In this document: piece by piece, positions 43,884 through 51,896 of the stretch | How positions within the stretch are numbered: position 1 is the first letter of the stretch | Layout of the letters: the number at the start of each line of letters is the position of its first letter | Assembly (NCBI GenBank): GCA_024398495.1 | Contig: JAKSJA010000003.1 | Span: 1 to 64,000 of the forward strand | Direction of reading: 5' to 3' | Length of the DNA: 64,000 nucleotides | Origin: Bacteroidaceae bacterium | GTDB lineage: Bacteria; Bacteroidota; Bacteroidia; Bacteroidales; Bacteroidaceae | The notes under the pieces: model-generated | What the model was told of the DNA's origin: nothing | The model's database searches: none | What the model saw: only the letters and a program-made list of their open reading frames with translations | Position numbers and translations under genes: made by a program

Positions 43884-46457
43884 ATGACGGAGAAAGATTT
43901 TTTTGACATGAATGAGGCTCACAATTACACGTACGAAGAGGCTTTTGAAGCATCTCTAAAGTATTTTAATGGTGATGAACTCGCTGCACGCGTGTGGGTA
44001 AACAAGTATGCAATGAAGGATAGTTTCGGAAAGATTTACGAAAAGAATCCTGAAGATATGCACTGGCGTATAGCAAACGAAGTGGCGAGAATAGAAAAGA
44101 AATACAATAATCCAAAATCTGCAGAAGAAATTTTCCATTTGTTAGACCACTTCCGTTATGTGATCCCTGCAGGAAGTCCAATGACAGGAATAGGAAACAA
44201 CAACCAAGTCGCATCATTGAGTAACTGTTTTGTTATCGGTGTTGACGGAGAAGCAGACTCCTATGGTGCCATCATGTTGCAAGATGAAGAGCAGGTACAA
44301 TTGATGAAACGTCGTGGCGGTGTCGGGCACGATTTATCTCAAGTACGTCCAGCTGGCAGCCCTGTCAAAAACTCCGCCTTAACGTCAACAGGTCTTGTTC
44401 CATTCATGGAACGTTATTCAAATTCAACACGTGAAGTGGCTCAAGATGGAAGACGCGGAGCCCTTATGTTGTCTGTAAGTATTAAACATCCTGACTCCGA
44501 GGCTTTCATTGATGCCAAGATGACAGAAGGAAAGATAACGGGAGCAAATGTAAGTGTAAAAATTGATGATGAGTTCATGCTGGCTGCCATCAACAACACA
44601 CCTTACAAGCAAAATTTCCCTATCTATAGTAACACCCCTACGTTTGAAAAGGACATTGATGCATCTGAGTTGTGGAAGAAAATCGTGCACAATGCATGGA
44701 AGAGTGCAGAACCAGGTGTACTTTTTTGGGATACGATAAAACGCGAAAGCATCCCTGACTGTTACGCAGATCTCGGATTTGAGACGGTTTCAACGAACCC
44801 TTGCGGTGAGATTCCATTATGTCCTTATGACTCTTGCCGTCTGCTTTCTATAAACCTATATTCATACGTGAAAAATCCATTCACGCCACAGGCTGAGTTC
44901 GATTTTGATTTGTTTACGAAACACGTGGGACTGGCACAGAGGATAATGGATGACATCGTGGATTTGGAACTGGAAAAGATAGATCAAATATTGTCAAAAA
45001 TACAGGGTGACCCTGAGTCAGAGGATGTCAAACACTGCGAGTTGAACCTGTGGAAGAAGATTGCTAAAAAAAGTGGCATGGGACGCCGTACTGGTGTCGG
45101 CATCACAGCCGAAGGCGATATGATTGCCGCCATGGGACTGCGTTATGGAACTAAAGAAGCAACAGATTTCTCTGTGAAAGTACACAAGACTCTTGCTCTT
45201 GCCGCATACCGTTCATCCGTTGAGATGGCAAAAGAACGCGGTGCATTCGAAGTATATGATGCAAAAAGAGAAGAAAACAATCCTTTTGTATTAAGGCTAA
45301 AAGAAGCCGACCATGATTTATACGATGAAATGGTAAAATACGGAAGAAGAAATATTGCGTGTCTAACGATAGCACCTACAGGTACCACTTCTCTCATGAC
45401 TCAAACAACAAGCGGTATTGAGCCTGTTTTCATGCCAGTATACAAACGTAGAAGAAAGGTCAATCCTAATGACACAAATATCCATGTGGATTATATCGAC
45501 GAAGTTGGAGACTGTTTCGAAGAATACATCGTTTATCATCCAAAATTCCTCAAATGGATGAAAATCAACGGAATAGATACTGAAAAGAACTATTCCCAGG
45601 AAGAAATGGATGACCTCGTAGCACGATCCCCATATTATAAGGCTACCGCAAATGATGTAGATTGGATGGAGAAGGTTATGATGCAGGGAGCAATACAGAA
45701 ATGGGTTGACCATTCCATATCTGTTACAATAAATCTACCTGCAGATGTTGATGAGGCCTTAGTTAACGAATTATACATACAGGCATGGAAGTGTGGATGC
45801 AAAGGATGCACTGTATATCGTGACGGTTGCCGTTCCGGAGTTCTGATTAAGACAGACGAAAAGAAAAAAGATGATAAAGAGCCATTACCTCCATGTGAGT
45901 CACCAGAAGTAACCGAACATCGTCCAGATGTGCTGGAATGTGATGTTGTACGTTTCCAAAACAACAAAGAGAAATGGGTTGCTTTCGTTGGATTACTTGA
46001 CGGTTATCCGTATGAAATATTCACAGGTCTACAGGATGATGACGAAGGCATCGCATTACCAAAGACAGTAACACACGGAAAGATTCTGAAACAAAAAAAT
46101 GAAGATGGCACACATCGTTATGACTTCCAATTTGAAAACAAACGCGGATATAAGACAACAGTGGAAGGCCTGAGCGAAAAGTTTAATCCTGAATACTGGA
46201 ACTATGCAAAACTTATTTCCGGTGTATTGCGCTATCGTATGCCACTGACAAATGTCATCAAACTCGTCGGCTCTCTTTCACTTGTATCAGAAAGTATCAA
46301 CACATGGAAAAATGGTGTTGAGCGAGCATTAAAAAAATACATACAAGATGGAACTGCTGCAAAAGGTAAGAAGTGTCCTGTGTGCGGAGAAGAAACCTTG
46401 GTATATCAAGAAGGATGTCTGATTTGTAAAAACTGCGGTGCTTCCAGATGTGGATAG
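43884..46457 (+). CDS. nrdJ: Adenosylcobalamin-dependent (class II) ribonucleotide reductase
   Basis: An 857-residue enzyme that makes deoxyribonucleotides, using coenzyme B12 as radical generator and therefore independent of oxygen. It shows VASLSNCFVIGVDG, RRGGVGHDLSQVRPAGSPV and the active-site NPCGEIPLCPYDSCRLLSIN. APTGTTSLMTQTTSGIEPVF and the C-terminal cysteine-rich ribbon CPVCGEETLVYQEGCLICKNCGASRCG (given here in parts: CPVCGEE, CLICKNCGASRCG) complete it. The length is that of long NrdJ forms. Its stop overlaps folB by 10 bases. It depends on cobalamin, as does the pathway of the small methionine-synthase-activation-like gene at 50647. Confidence 0.95.
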   Translation: MTEKDFFDMNEAHNYTYEEAFEASLKYFNGDELAARVWVNKYAMKDSFGKIYEKNPEDMHWRIANEVARIEKKYNNPKSAEEIFHLLDHFRYVIPAGSPMTGIGNNNQVASLSNCFVIGVDGEADSYGAIMLQDEEQVQLMKRRGGVGHDLSQVRPAGSPVKNSALTSTGLVPFMERYSNSTREVAQDGRRGALMLSVSIKHPDSEAFIDAKMTEGKITGANVSVKIDDEFMLAAINNTPYKQNFPIYSNTPTFEKDIDASELWKKIVHNAWKSAEPGVLFWDTIKRESIPDCYADLGFETVSTNPCGEIPLCPYDSCRLLSINLYSYVKNPFTPQAEFDFDLFTKHVGLAQRIMDDIVDLELEKIDQILSKIQGDPESEDVKHCELNLWKKIAKKSGMGRRTGVGITAEGDMIAAMGLRYGTKEATDFSVKVHKTLALAAYRSSVEMAKERGAFEVYDAKREENNPFVLRLKEADHDLYDEMVKYGRRNIACLTIAPTGTTSLMTQTTSGIEPVFMPVYKRRRKVNPNDTNIHVDYIDEVGDCFEEYIVYHPKFLKWMKINGIDTEKNYSQEEMDDLVARSPYYKATANDVDWMEKVMMQGAIQKWVDHSISVTINLPADVDEALVNELYIQAWKCGCKGCTVYRDGCRSGVLIKTDEKKKDDKEPLPPCESPEVTEHRPDVLECDVVRFQNNKEKWVAFVGLLDGYPYEIFTGLQDDDEGIALPKTVTHGKILKQKNEDGTHRYDFQFENKRGYKTTVEGLSEKFNPEYWNYAKLISGVLRYRMPLTNVIKLVGSLSLVSESINTWKNGVERALKKYIQDGTAAKGKKCPVCGEETLVYQEGCLICKNCGASRCG

Positions 46458-46813
46458 ACGAACAATATATTCTACTGAAAGACATACATATACATGCTTT
46501 TCATGGCGTTTTTCCTGAAGAGCGTAAGACTGGTACCGACTATATAGTAAATATCCGATGTGGTGTTGACGTAGATAAGGCCATTAAATCCGACGATATT
46601 GATGATACTATCAGTTACGTATATATATATAAGGTGATTCAAGAAGAGATGGCCATACCGTCAAATCTCATAGAGCATGTAGCTGGTCGTATTATGAACC
46701 GCATAATAAAAGAATGCAACAAGCGCCTATTGTCTGTCAGAATAAATATTGTAAAAACTAATCCGCCAGGATGTAGTGACGCTGGAATTGAACTATACAA
46801 AAGCCTTATTTGA
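46448..46813 (+). CDS. folB: Dihydroneopterin aldolase
   Basis: A 121-residue folate-pathway enzyme that cleaves dihydroneopterin to 6-hydroxymethyl-dihydropterin and glycolaldehyde. It has ILLKDIHIHAFHGVFPEERK, TISYVYIYKVIQEEM, LIEHVAGRI with the conserved Glu, and VRINIVKTNPP with the catalytic Lys. Its start lies inside the end of nrdJ (10-base overlap), so it is probably translationally coupled. This links folate and deoxynucleotide supply on one transcript. Confidence 0.93.
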   Translation: MWIDEQYILLKDIHIHAFHGVFPEERKTGTDYIVNIRCGVDVDKAIKSDDIDDTISYVYIYKVIQEEMAIPSNLIEHVAGRIMNRIIKECNKRLLSVRINIVKTNPPGCSDAGIELYKSLI

Positions 46814-46869
46814 TATAAACCTATTTCAAAAAAAACACAAACAAAAGGTAGTAACTGAGAAACTTTTAT

Positions 46870-46877
46870 TACCTTTG
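46870..46877 (+). promoter_or_regulatory. Probable -7 element of the amidase promoter
   Basis: TACCTTTG lies 9 bases before the ATG at 46887, giving almost no leader. No clear TTTG at the proper distance is visible, so the call is tentative. Confidence 0.4.
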
Positions 46878-46886
46878 TAAACATCT

Positions 46887-48059
46887 ATGAAAAAAACAAT
46901 ACTTTTTCTCGGTGTTTGTTTAGTGACACTTTGCAGTCTTGCTGTCACAACTCCATTCACTCTGATCATTGATGCAGGGCATGGAGGGCATGACCCAGGT
47001 GCAATTGGAGAATATTCTCAGGAAAAAAACATAAATTTAACAGTGGCACTTACTTTTGGACGACTTGTAGAACAAAATTGTCCTGGAGTAAAAGTTGTCT
47101 ATACTAGAACAACCGATGAATTTGTTGAGTTGAATGAACGTGCAAACATTGCCAATCGCAGCAAAGCGAATCTTTTTATATCAATACATACTAATTCCGT
47201 CCCAAAAGGTAGGTTAGCGGAAGGTTTTGAAACGTATACATTAGGTATGGCACGAGCAGCAGAAAATCTAAATGTAGCAAAACGTGAAAACGCTGTAATA
47301 ACCTACGAACAGGACTATGAAGAGAAATATGAAGGTTTCAATCCTAATTCTGCAGAAAGCTACATTATGTTCGAGTTTATGCAAGACAAGAACATGTCGC
47401 AAAGTGTGGAACTGGCAAAAGGGATACAACGCAATGTAATACACACAGCAGACCGTATTGACAAGGGGGTACACCAAGCAGGATTCCTGGTCTTGCGCAA
47501 AACATCCATGCCGAGTTGTCTGGTGGAACTCGGTTTTATCTCTACACCAGACGAAGAACAATATCTCAATTCTGACGCAGGAATAAGCCAACTTGCTCAT
47601 GGATTATTCAATGCATTCGTTGAATATAGAAACAAATATGACAAGCACATAGTTACACCTTATATTGCACCAAAAGCAGCAACACAAATGGCAGTACCTA
47701 CTGTTGCACCTCAAAAAGAAATGCAAAAGGAAAATACAACTAAAAAGACAATACCCACTGTTGTACCTCAAAAAGAAACACAAAAAGAAAATACAACCAC
47801 AAAAAAGACACTTGCAGAACTATTCCCCTCATCGGGAAAATACTATGCTGTACAGATTCTTGCATCAAAACATCAACTCCATTCTGGAGATGCACAACTT
47901 CAGGGAGAAGAGGCTGTCTGCTATCAGGATGGAGAATGGTTGAAATATGTTACAGGAATTTCTGAAAACATGTCTGAAACAAGTGCACTTTGTAAAAAAC
48001 TCAGAACAAAATTCCCAGAAGCCTTTGTCATAACTGTCAAAGACGGAAAGCGACAATAA
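46887..48059 (+). CDS. N-acetylmuramoyl-L-alanine amidase (Amidase_3) with SPOR-like tail
   Basis: A 390-residue exported cell-wall hydrolase that cuts the amide bond between MurNAc and the stem peptide. The signal peptide covers about residues 1-20. The zinc site and catalytic Glu are present: LIIDAGHGGHDPG (His), YSQEKNINLTVAL (Glu), FISIHTNS (His) and CLVELGFIS (catalytic Glu). After the domain (about 25-250) comes a linker with a duplicated unit, VAPQKEMQKENTTKKTIPTV and VVPQKETQKENTTTKKT. A SPOR-like C-terminal domain follows (about 310-385, KYYAVQILASKHQL ... VTGISENMSETSALCKKLR). This architecture is typical of Bacteroidetes AmiC-like proteins. Confidence 0.93.
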   Translation: MKKTILFLGVCLVTLCSLAVTTPFTLIIDAGHGGHDPGAIGEYSQEKNINLTVALTFGRLVEQNCPGVKVVYTRTTDEFVELNERANIANRSKANLFISIHTNSVPKGRLAEGFETYTLGMARAAENLNVAKRENAVITYEQDYEEKYEGFNPNSAESYIMFEFMQDKNMSQSVELAKGIQRNVIHTADRIDKGVHQAGFLVLRKTSMPSCLVELGFISTPDEEQYLNSDAGISQLAHGLFNAFVEYRNKYDKHIVTPYIAPKAATQMAVPTVAPQKEMQKENTTKKTIPTVVPQKETQKENTTTKKTLAELFPSSGKYYAVQILASKHQLHSGDAQLQGEEAVCYQDGEWLKYVTGISENMSETSALCKKLRTKFPEAFVITVKDGKRQ

Positions 48060-48071
48060 ATAGAGTAATAT

Positions 48072-49004
48072 ATGAAAACATTCTTTTCACATGAAGTAAA
48101 AATAGCGATAATCGCTATCATTGCAATTGTAATTTTATTTTTCGGACTTCAATTTCTAAAAGGATTGAATATCTTTTCTTCAAGCCGCATCTATTACGCC
48201 AAGTTTGAAAACATCAAGGGTCTCGCCGCGGGAAGTCCTATTCTTGCAAACGGTTATCAGATTGGTACTGTAAAAAACATTGCGTATGACTATGACAACA
48301 ATGGTGATATTGTCGTTGAGCTGAGGATAGACAAGCATCTTCAAATACCGGTAGGAAGCAATGCAGAACTCGCAACAGAAATGTTAGGAGGAACTAAACT
48401 CAATCTTACTTTCGCCGACAACACACGGTTCTATTCTGCTGGTGACACCCTTGCAGGCAACTCACCATTAGGAGCACTAGGAAAGGCAGCGGAAATGATT
48501 CCATCAATAGAAAAAATGCTGCCAAAACTTGATTCAATACTACTGCACGTCAACGCATTACTAGCAGATCCATCTACTGGTGGAACAATTCATAATGTTG
48601 AATATATAACCAGCCAACTTAAGATATCAACAGAAGAACTGAATGGTATCCTTGGAGAAGTAAATAACTCGTTGCCAGGTATGATGCAGAAAGCTGATGC
48701 CACAATGACAAACTTGTCATCAGTAGCCAAAAAAATTAATGATGCAGACATTGATAAAACATTGGCACGCGTTGACCATGCCGTAAGCGATGTAAGAGAG
48801 ATCACAAATAAGATAAACAAAGGATCTGGAACAATGGGAGCTCTTATAAACGACAAATCGTTATATAATAACCTAAACCATTCTGTAGTTGCATTGGACT
48901 CCACCTTAAAGTCAACGGAAGCACTGGTTAAAGACTTAAAAGAACATCCAAAAGATTATGTTCATTTCTCTCTGTTTGGAAGAAAAGACAAAAGAAATAA
49001 ATAA
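48072..49004 (+). CDS. MCE/MlaD-family lipid-transport substrate-binding protein
   Basis: A 310-residue protein with one N-terminal transmembrane helix (about 10-30) and a single MCE domain (about 36-115: YYAKFENIKGLAAGSPILAN, GYQIGTVKNI). A long helical region follows (about 135-300). MlaD-like proteins form rings that carry phospholipids between membranes. The ATPase and permease partners are not in this window. It starts 12 bases after the amidase and is followed by a terminator at 49059. Confidence 0.92.
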   Translation: MKTFFSHEVKIAIIAIIAIVILFFGLQFLKGLNIFSSSRIYYAKFENIKGLAAGSPILANGYQIGTVKNIAYDYDNNGDIVVELRIDKHLQIPVGSNAELATEMLGGTKLNLTFADNTRFYSAGDTLAGNSPLGALGKAAEMIPSIEKMLPKLDSILLHVNALLADPSTGGTIHNVEYITSQLKISTEELNGILGEVNNSLPGMMQKADATMTNLSSVAKKINDADIDKTLARVDHAVSDVREITNKINKGSGTMGALINDKSLYNNLNHSVVALDSTLKSTEALVKDLKEHPKDYVHFSLFGRKDKRNK

Positions 49005-49058
49005 TTTTTTATTTGTCTAAATAGCAAGCGTCTTTAAACACTTGAATTATAATTATAC

Positions 49059-49096
49059 AAAATGGCAGAAATAGTAGCGTGATTCTGCCATTTTTA
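49059..49096 (+). terminator. Intrinsic terminator after the MCE gene
   Basis: AAAATGGCAGAA and TTCTGCCATTTT form a 12-bp perfect stem with a 12-base loop, followed by TTTT. It ends the nrdJ-to-MCE block. The remainder of the 49005-49313 gap holds the dnaA promoter and otherwise AT-rich sequence; I saw no cluster of DnaA boxes. Confidence 0.8.
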
Positions 49097-49262
49097 TTTT
49101 TTAAATAATTTTGTCAAAAGATTTCACATCTGCAATAACATGGTAATATTCAAATAATTACACCAACGCAACACCTTTCAAAAATCACACAAAACACATA
49201 ATTCTTAACTATATGGATTTTAAGTAGTTAGTATCATTTGATTATTATAACGAGAAACACGA

Positions 49263-49294
49263 TTTGCAGGAGACAAAAAAATGCCATAACTTTG
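49263..49294 (+). promoter_or_regulatory. Promoter of dnaA
   Basis: TTTG (49263-49266), a 20-base spacer and TAACTTTG (49287-49294) are a full consensus match, 19 bases before the ATG. Confidence 0.75.
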
Positions 49295-49313
49295 CAAAAC
49301 TTTTGCGAAAAAA

Positions 49314-50654
49314 ATGACAAACAACGCACAGAAATTATGGAACAACTGTCTTGATTTGATCAAGAGACAAATCGGAGAAAGTCAATACCAATCATGGTTC
49401 ACTTCTCTGACATTCAACTCTTATAATCAAGATACAAATATTCTGTGCCTCAATGTTCAGAACATATATATAAAGGATTATATAGAAGAACATTATTTGG
49501 AGTTGTTACGTAAAGTCCTTACACACCATTTCGGTAAAGGCATACGCTTAATGTATCAAGCAAAGACATCCATTGATACACTTAATGAAGAAGGTAACAA
49601 AGCGAAAGAAGTTACTGAGGGTGAAAAATCCTTTACCTCTTACCTTGACAAGACAAGGACATTCGATAACTTCATTGCTGGTCGTTGTAACAGAATGCCA
49701 CGTGCTATCGGTATGTCTATTGCAGAAAATACAAGCAAGACACAGTTCAATCCTTTTTTCATATTCGGTCCATCAGGGTGCGGTAAAACACACCTCATCA
49801 ATGCCATAGGCATGAAAATGCACGAAATGGACTCAGGATTGAGGATATTATATGTCAGTGCTCGCATTTTCCAAGTACAATATACCGATGCAGTATTGCA
49901 CAACACCACAAATGACTTTATCCATTTCTACCAGACAATAGATGTACTTATCATTGATGATATTCAGGAATGGCTTTCTGCCGTTAAAACACAGGAAATA
50001 TTTTTTCACATATTCAATCATCTGTTCCTGAACGGAAAGAGGATAATCCTTGCTAGCGATCGTCCACCTGTCGATTTAAAGGGTATGACCGACAGACTGC
50101 TTACACGTTTGAAATGCGGTCTTGTTGCAGAACTGGAGAAACCAGACGCTCAGTTGTGCAAAGACATCCTTACAAACAAGGCTCAAGAATCACAACTGAA
50201 AATATCTGAAGAAGTCATTGACTTTGTTGCCAACACAGCCAATGGAAGTGTACGTGATATTGAGGGAATACTAAACTCTCTCATTGCTACATCATTAGTT
50301 TATAAAGAAGACATCACGTTAAATACTGTCAAAAATTTAGTAAAGACGTATGTCCGTACAGAAAAGAAGGAAACTACCATTGATGATATCCTCAGTACTG
50401 TATGTAATCATTATAAAGTTTCTATTGATGAAATCAGTGGCAAGAGTCGCAAGCAAGAATTAGTACAGGCAAGGCAGGTTTCCATGTTCCTCGCCAACCG
50501 TTATACAGCATTGTCAAAATCACAGATAGGACGCCGTATCGCAAACCGCGACCATACCACAGTATTGCATAGCTGTGACAAAGTGCAGACAATGATAAAG
50601 GAAAACAAAGTTTTTGCAGCAGAAATAGAGCAACTGGAAACTATTCTCAATTAA
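49314..50654 (+). CDS. dnaA: Chromosomal replication initiator DnaA
   Basis: A 446-residue AAA+ protein that opens the origin of replication. Domain I is at the N-terminus (LWNNCLDLIKRQIGESQYQSW). Walker A, FGPSGCGKTH, is near residues 152-161 and Walker B is LIIDDIQ. Sensor and arginine-finger regions are in SDRPPVDLKGMTDRLLTRL. The domain IV DnaA-box-binding signature is RRIANRDHTTVLHSCDKV. The length is normal for Bacteroidetes. Its 3' end overlaps the convergent gene at 50647 by 8 bases. The origin itself need not be adjacent in this phylum. Confidence 0.97.
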   Translation: MTNNAQKLWNNCLDLIKRQIGESQYQSWFTSLTFNSYNQDTNILCLNVQNIYIKDYIEEHYLELLRKVLTHHFGKGIRLMYQAKTSIDTLNEEGNKAKEVTEGEKSFTSYLDKTRTFDNFIAGRCNRMPRAIGMSIAENTSKTQFNPFFIFGPSGCGKTHLINAIGMKMHEMDSGLRILYVSARIFQVQYTDAVLHNTTNDFIHFYQTIDVLIIDDIQEWLSAVKTQEIFFHIFNHLFLNGKRIILASDRPPVDLKGMTDRLLTRLKCGLVAELEKPDAQLCKDILTNKAQESQLKISEEVIDFVANTANGSVRDIEGILNSLIATSLVYKEDITLNTVKNLVKTYVRTEKKETTIDDILSTVCNHYKVSIDEISGKSRKQELVQARQVSMFLANRYTALSKSQIGRRIANRDHTTVLHSCDKVQTMIKENKVFAAEIEQLETILN

Positions 50655-51336
50655 TTTTTTTCGCAAATTTCTTCTTGTAGCACTTATCGAAATCGCATAG
50701 TCCGCATGTATATTCAAGCTTGCGCACATTATTTCCTATTCCTAATATCCCACTGACGGACTTTATCGGAACCATAAGGCTACTTGGAGTAAGGGTCACC
50801 CCACATGTATTGCCCTTAAATAAAGGGAACAAGATTTGCTGCTGACGTACATGCCATCCACAATATCCCGGAGAAAAACGATTCGTATGGTTTCCTTCAA
50901 GAACAAGCTCCATCTGATCGGCACATTTCTCAGCCAAAAGACTACCTATTGAATCCGCAATAAACATACGGACAATGTCTCCGTCTCTTTTCAACTTATC
51001 CTGATAGTTTTGAAATTCCGCCCCACTAGTGGCAATGAAAAGAGCATAACTCTCCGCTCCTTTCAGTTGTCTGGCAATAATCTTTCCCATATCAAAAGTA
51101 ACATTAGACAAACCGTCACTACCCACAACATTCAAAGTGTTTGTTTTCGCATCCAGCACACCATCAACATGGATGACACAAAACCTCGGTTTCAAAAACG
51201 TACTGATTTCAGCAAGGACAGCTTCTGTCTCCATACACACCGACTCATCAGGGACATTGTCTCCATATTGCATCGACTCATACACCTCTTTCAATGTAAT
51301 ATGAAGATCATCATATTTCAACTCTTTATATATCAT
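50647..51336 (-). CDS. Stand-alone methionine synthase activation-domain-like protein
   Basis: A 229-residue protein resembling the S-adenosylmethionine-binding reactivation domain of cobalamin-dependent methionine synthase (MetH), here without the catalytic modules. Key motifs are RFSPGYCGWHVRQQQILFPL (the R-x-S-x-G-Y core of MetH) and SLMVPIKSVSGILGIG. It ends in a cysteine cluster, CGLCDFDKCYKKK, not found in MetH itself. Homologues act as separate reactivators or as parts of corrinoid protein systems. It overlaps the WbqC-like gene by 4 bases and dnaA tail-to-tail by 8. It is the last gene of the four-gene operon. Confidence 0.85.
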   Translation of the reverse strand: MIYKELKYDDLHITLKEVYESMQYGDNVPDESVCMETEAVLAEISTFLKPRFCVIHVDGVLDAKTNTLNVVGSDGLSNVTFDMGKIIARQLKGAESYALFIATSGAEFQNYQDKLKRDGDIVRMFIADSIGSLLAEKCADQMELVLEGNHTNRFSPGYCGWHVRQQQILFPLFKGNTCGVTLTPSSLMVPIKSVSGILGIGNNVRKLEYTCGLCDFDKCYKKKFAKKIN

Positions 51337-51896
51337 AGATAAAAAACACTCTCATTTCCCATATTAAACAGTAAATCCAAAATACTGAGATTCGCGATAA
51401 AACCAAATTTTTCCTTATATACTTGATAATAAGGTTTTGACATCATCTTTTCCTCAACAGCCTGTTCAAAGTCATTATGAAAACGCAATGAAGGCAATAG
51501 ACGACAATCAATATCAAGCAAATGACATAGGGTAACGGTTATATCCATACTAAAATCATATAGAAACACCCATTTCTTCGTAAAAAATTGTTGTATGTCA
51601 TCTGCATAAAATTCAAAGAAAGGCGAATTTCCATAAGCAGAGACTATTGCCGTCCAATGATTATGTTGCCAATTGTTATGATCACTGATTTTAATATCTT
51701 TCATCAGACATTTATCCCCATCATATTTCTGTATCGGCACCGTCAATATCTGCACACCATTAGCACTGGCTATCTGACAACGATTACGGAATGTTTGTTT
51801 CTGATAGTTGTCATATTGCTCTATCATAACCTCAGCATTAGTATTCAGGATATGATAATAATGTATTGGTGCGAAGTATGCGGAAGGGATAATCAT
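51333..51896 (-). CDS. WbqC-family protein
   Basis: A 187-residue protein of the WbqC-like family, named from O-antigen gene clusters and of uncertain activity. It has the N-terminal SAYFAPIHYYHIL, then NYQKQTFRNRCQIASANGVQ and ISDHNNWQHNHWTAI, typical family motifs, and ends SILDLLFNMG. In Bacteroidetes it is often found near signal peptidase genes, which is not the case here. The start overlaps the GH31 stop by 4 bases (ATGA). Confidence 0.85.
   Translation of the reverse strand: MIIPSAYFAPIHYYHILNTNAEVMIEQYDNYQKQTFRNRCQIASANGVQILTVPIQKYDGDKCLMKDIKISDHNNWQHNHWTAIVSAYGNSPFFEFYADDIQQFFTKKWVFLYDFSMDITVTLCHLLDIDCRLLPSLRFHNDFEQAVEEKMMSKPYYQVYKEKFGFIANLSILDLLFNMGNESVFYL

Noticed and set aside
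43430..43884. Cobalamin riboswitch upstream of nrdJ
   Set aside because: No B12-box-like sequence or extended structured leader was found.
49005..49313. Origin of replication next to dnaA
   Set aside because: No cluster of TTATCCACA-like boxes was visible; only a terminator and a promoter are supported.
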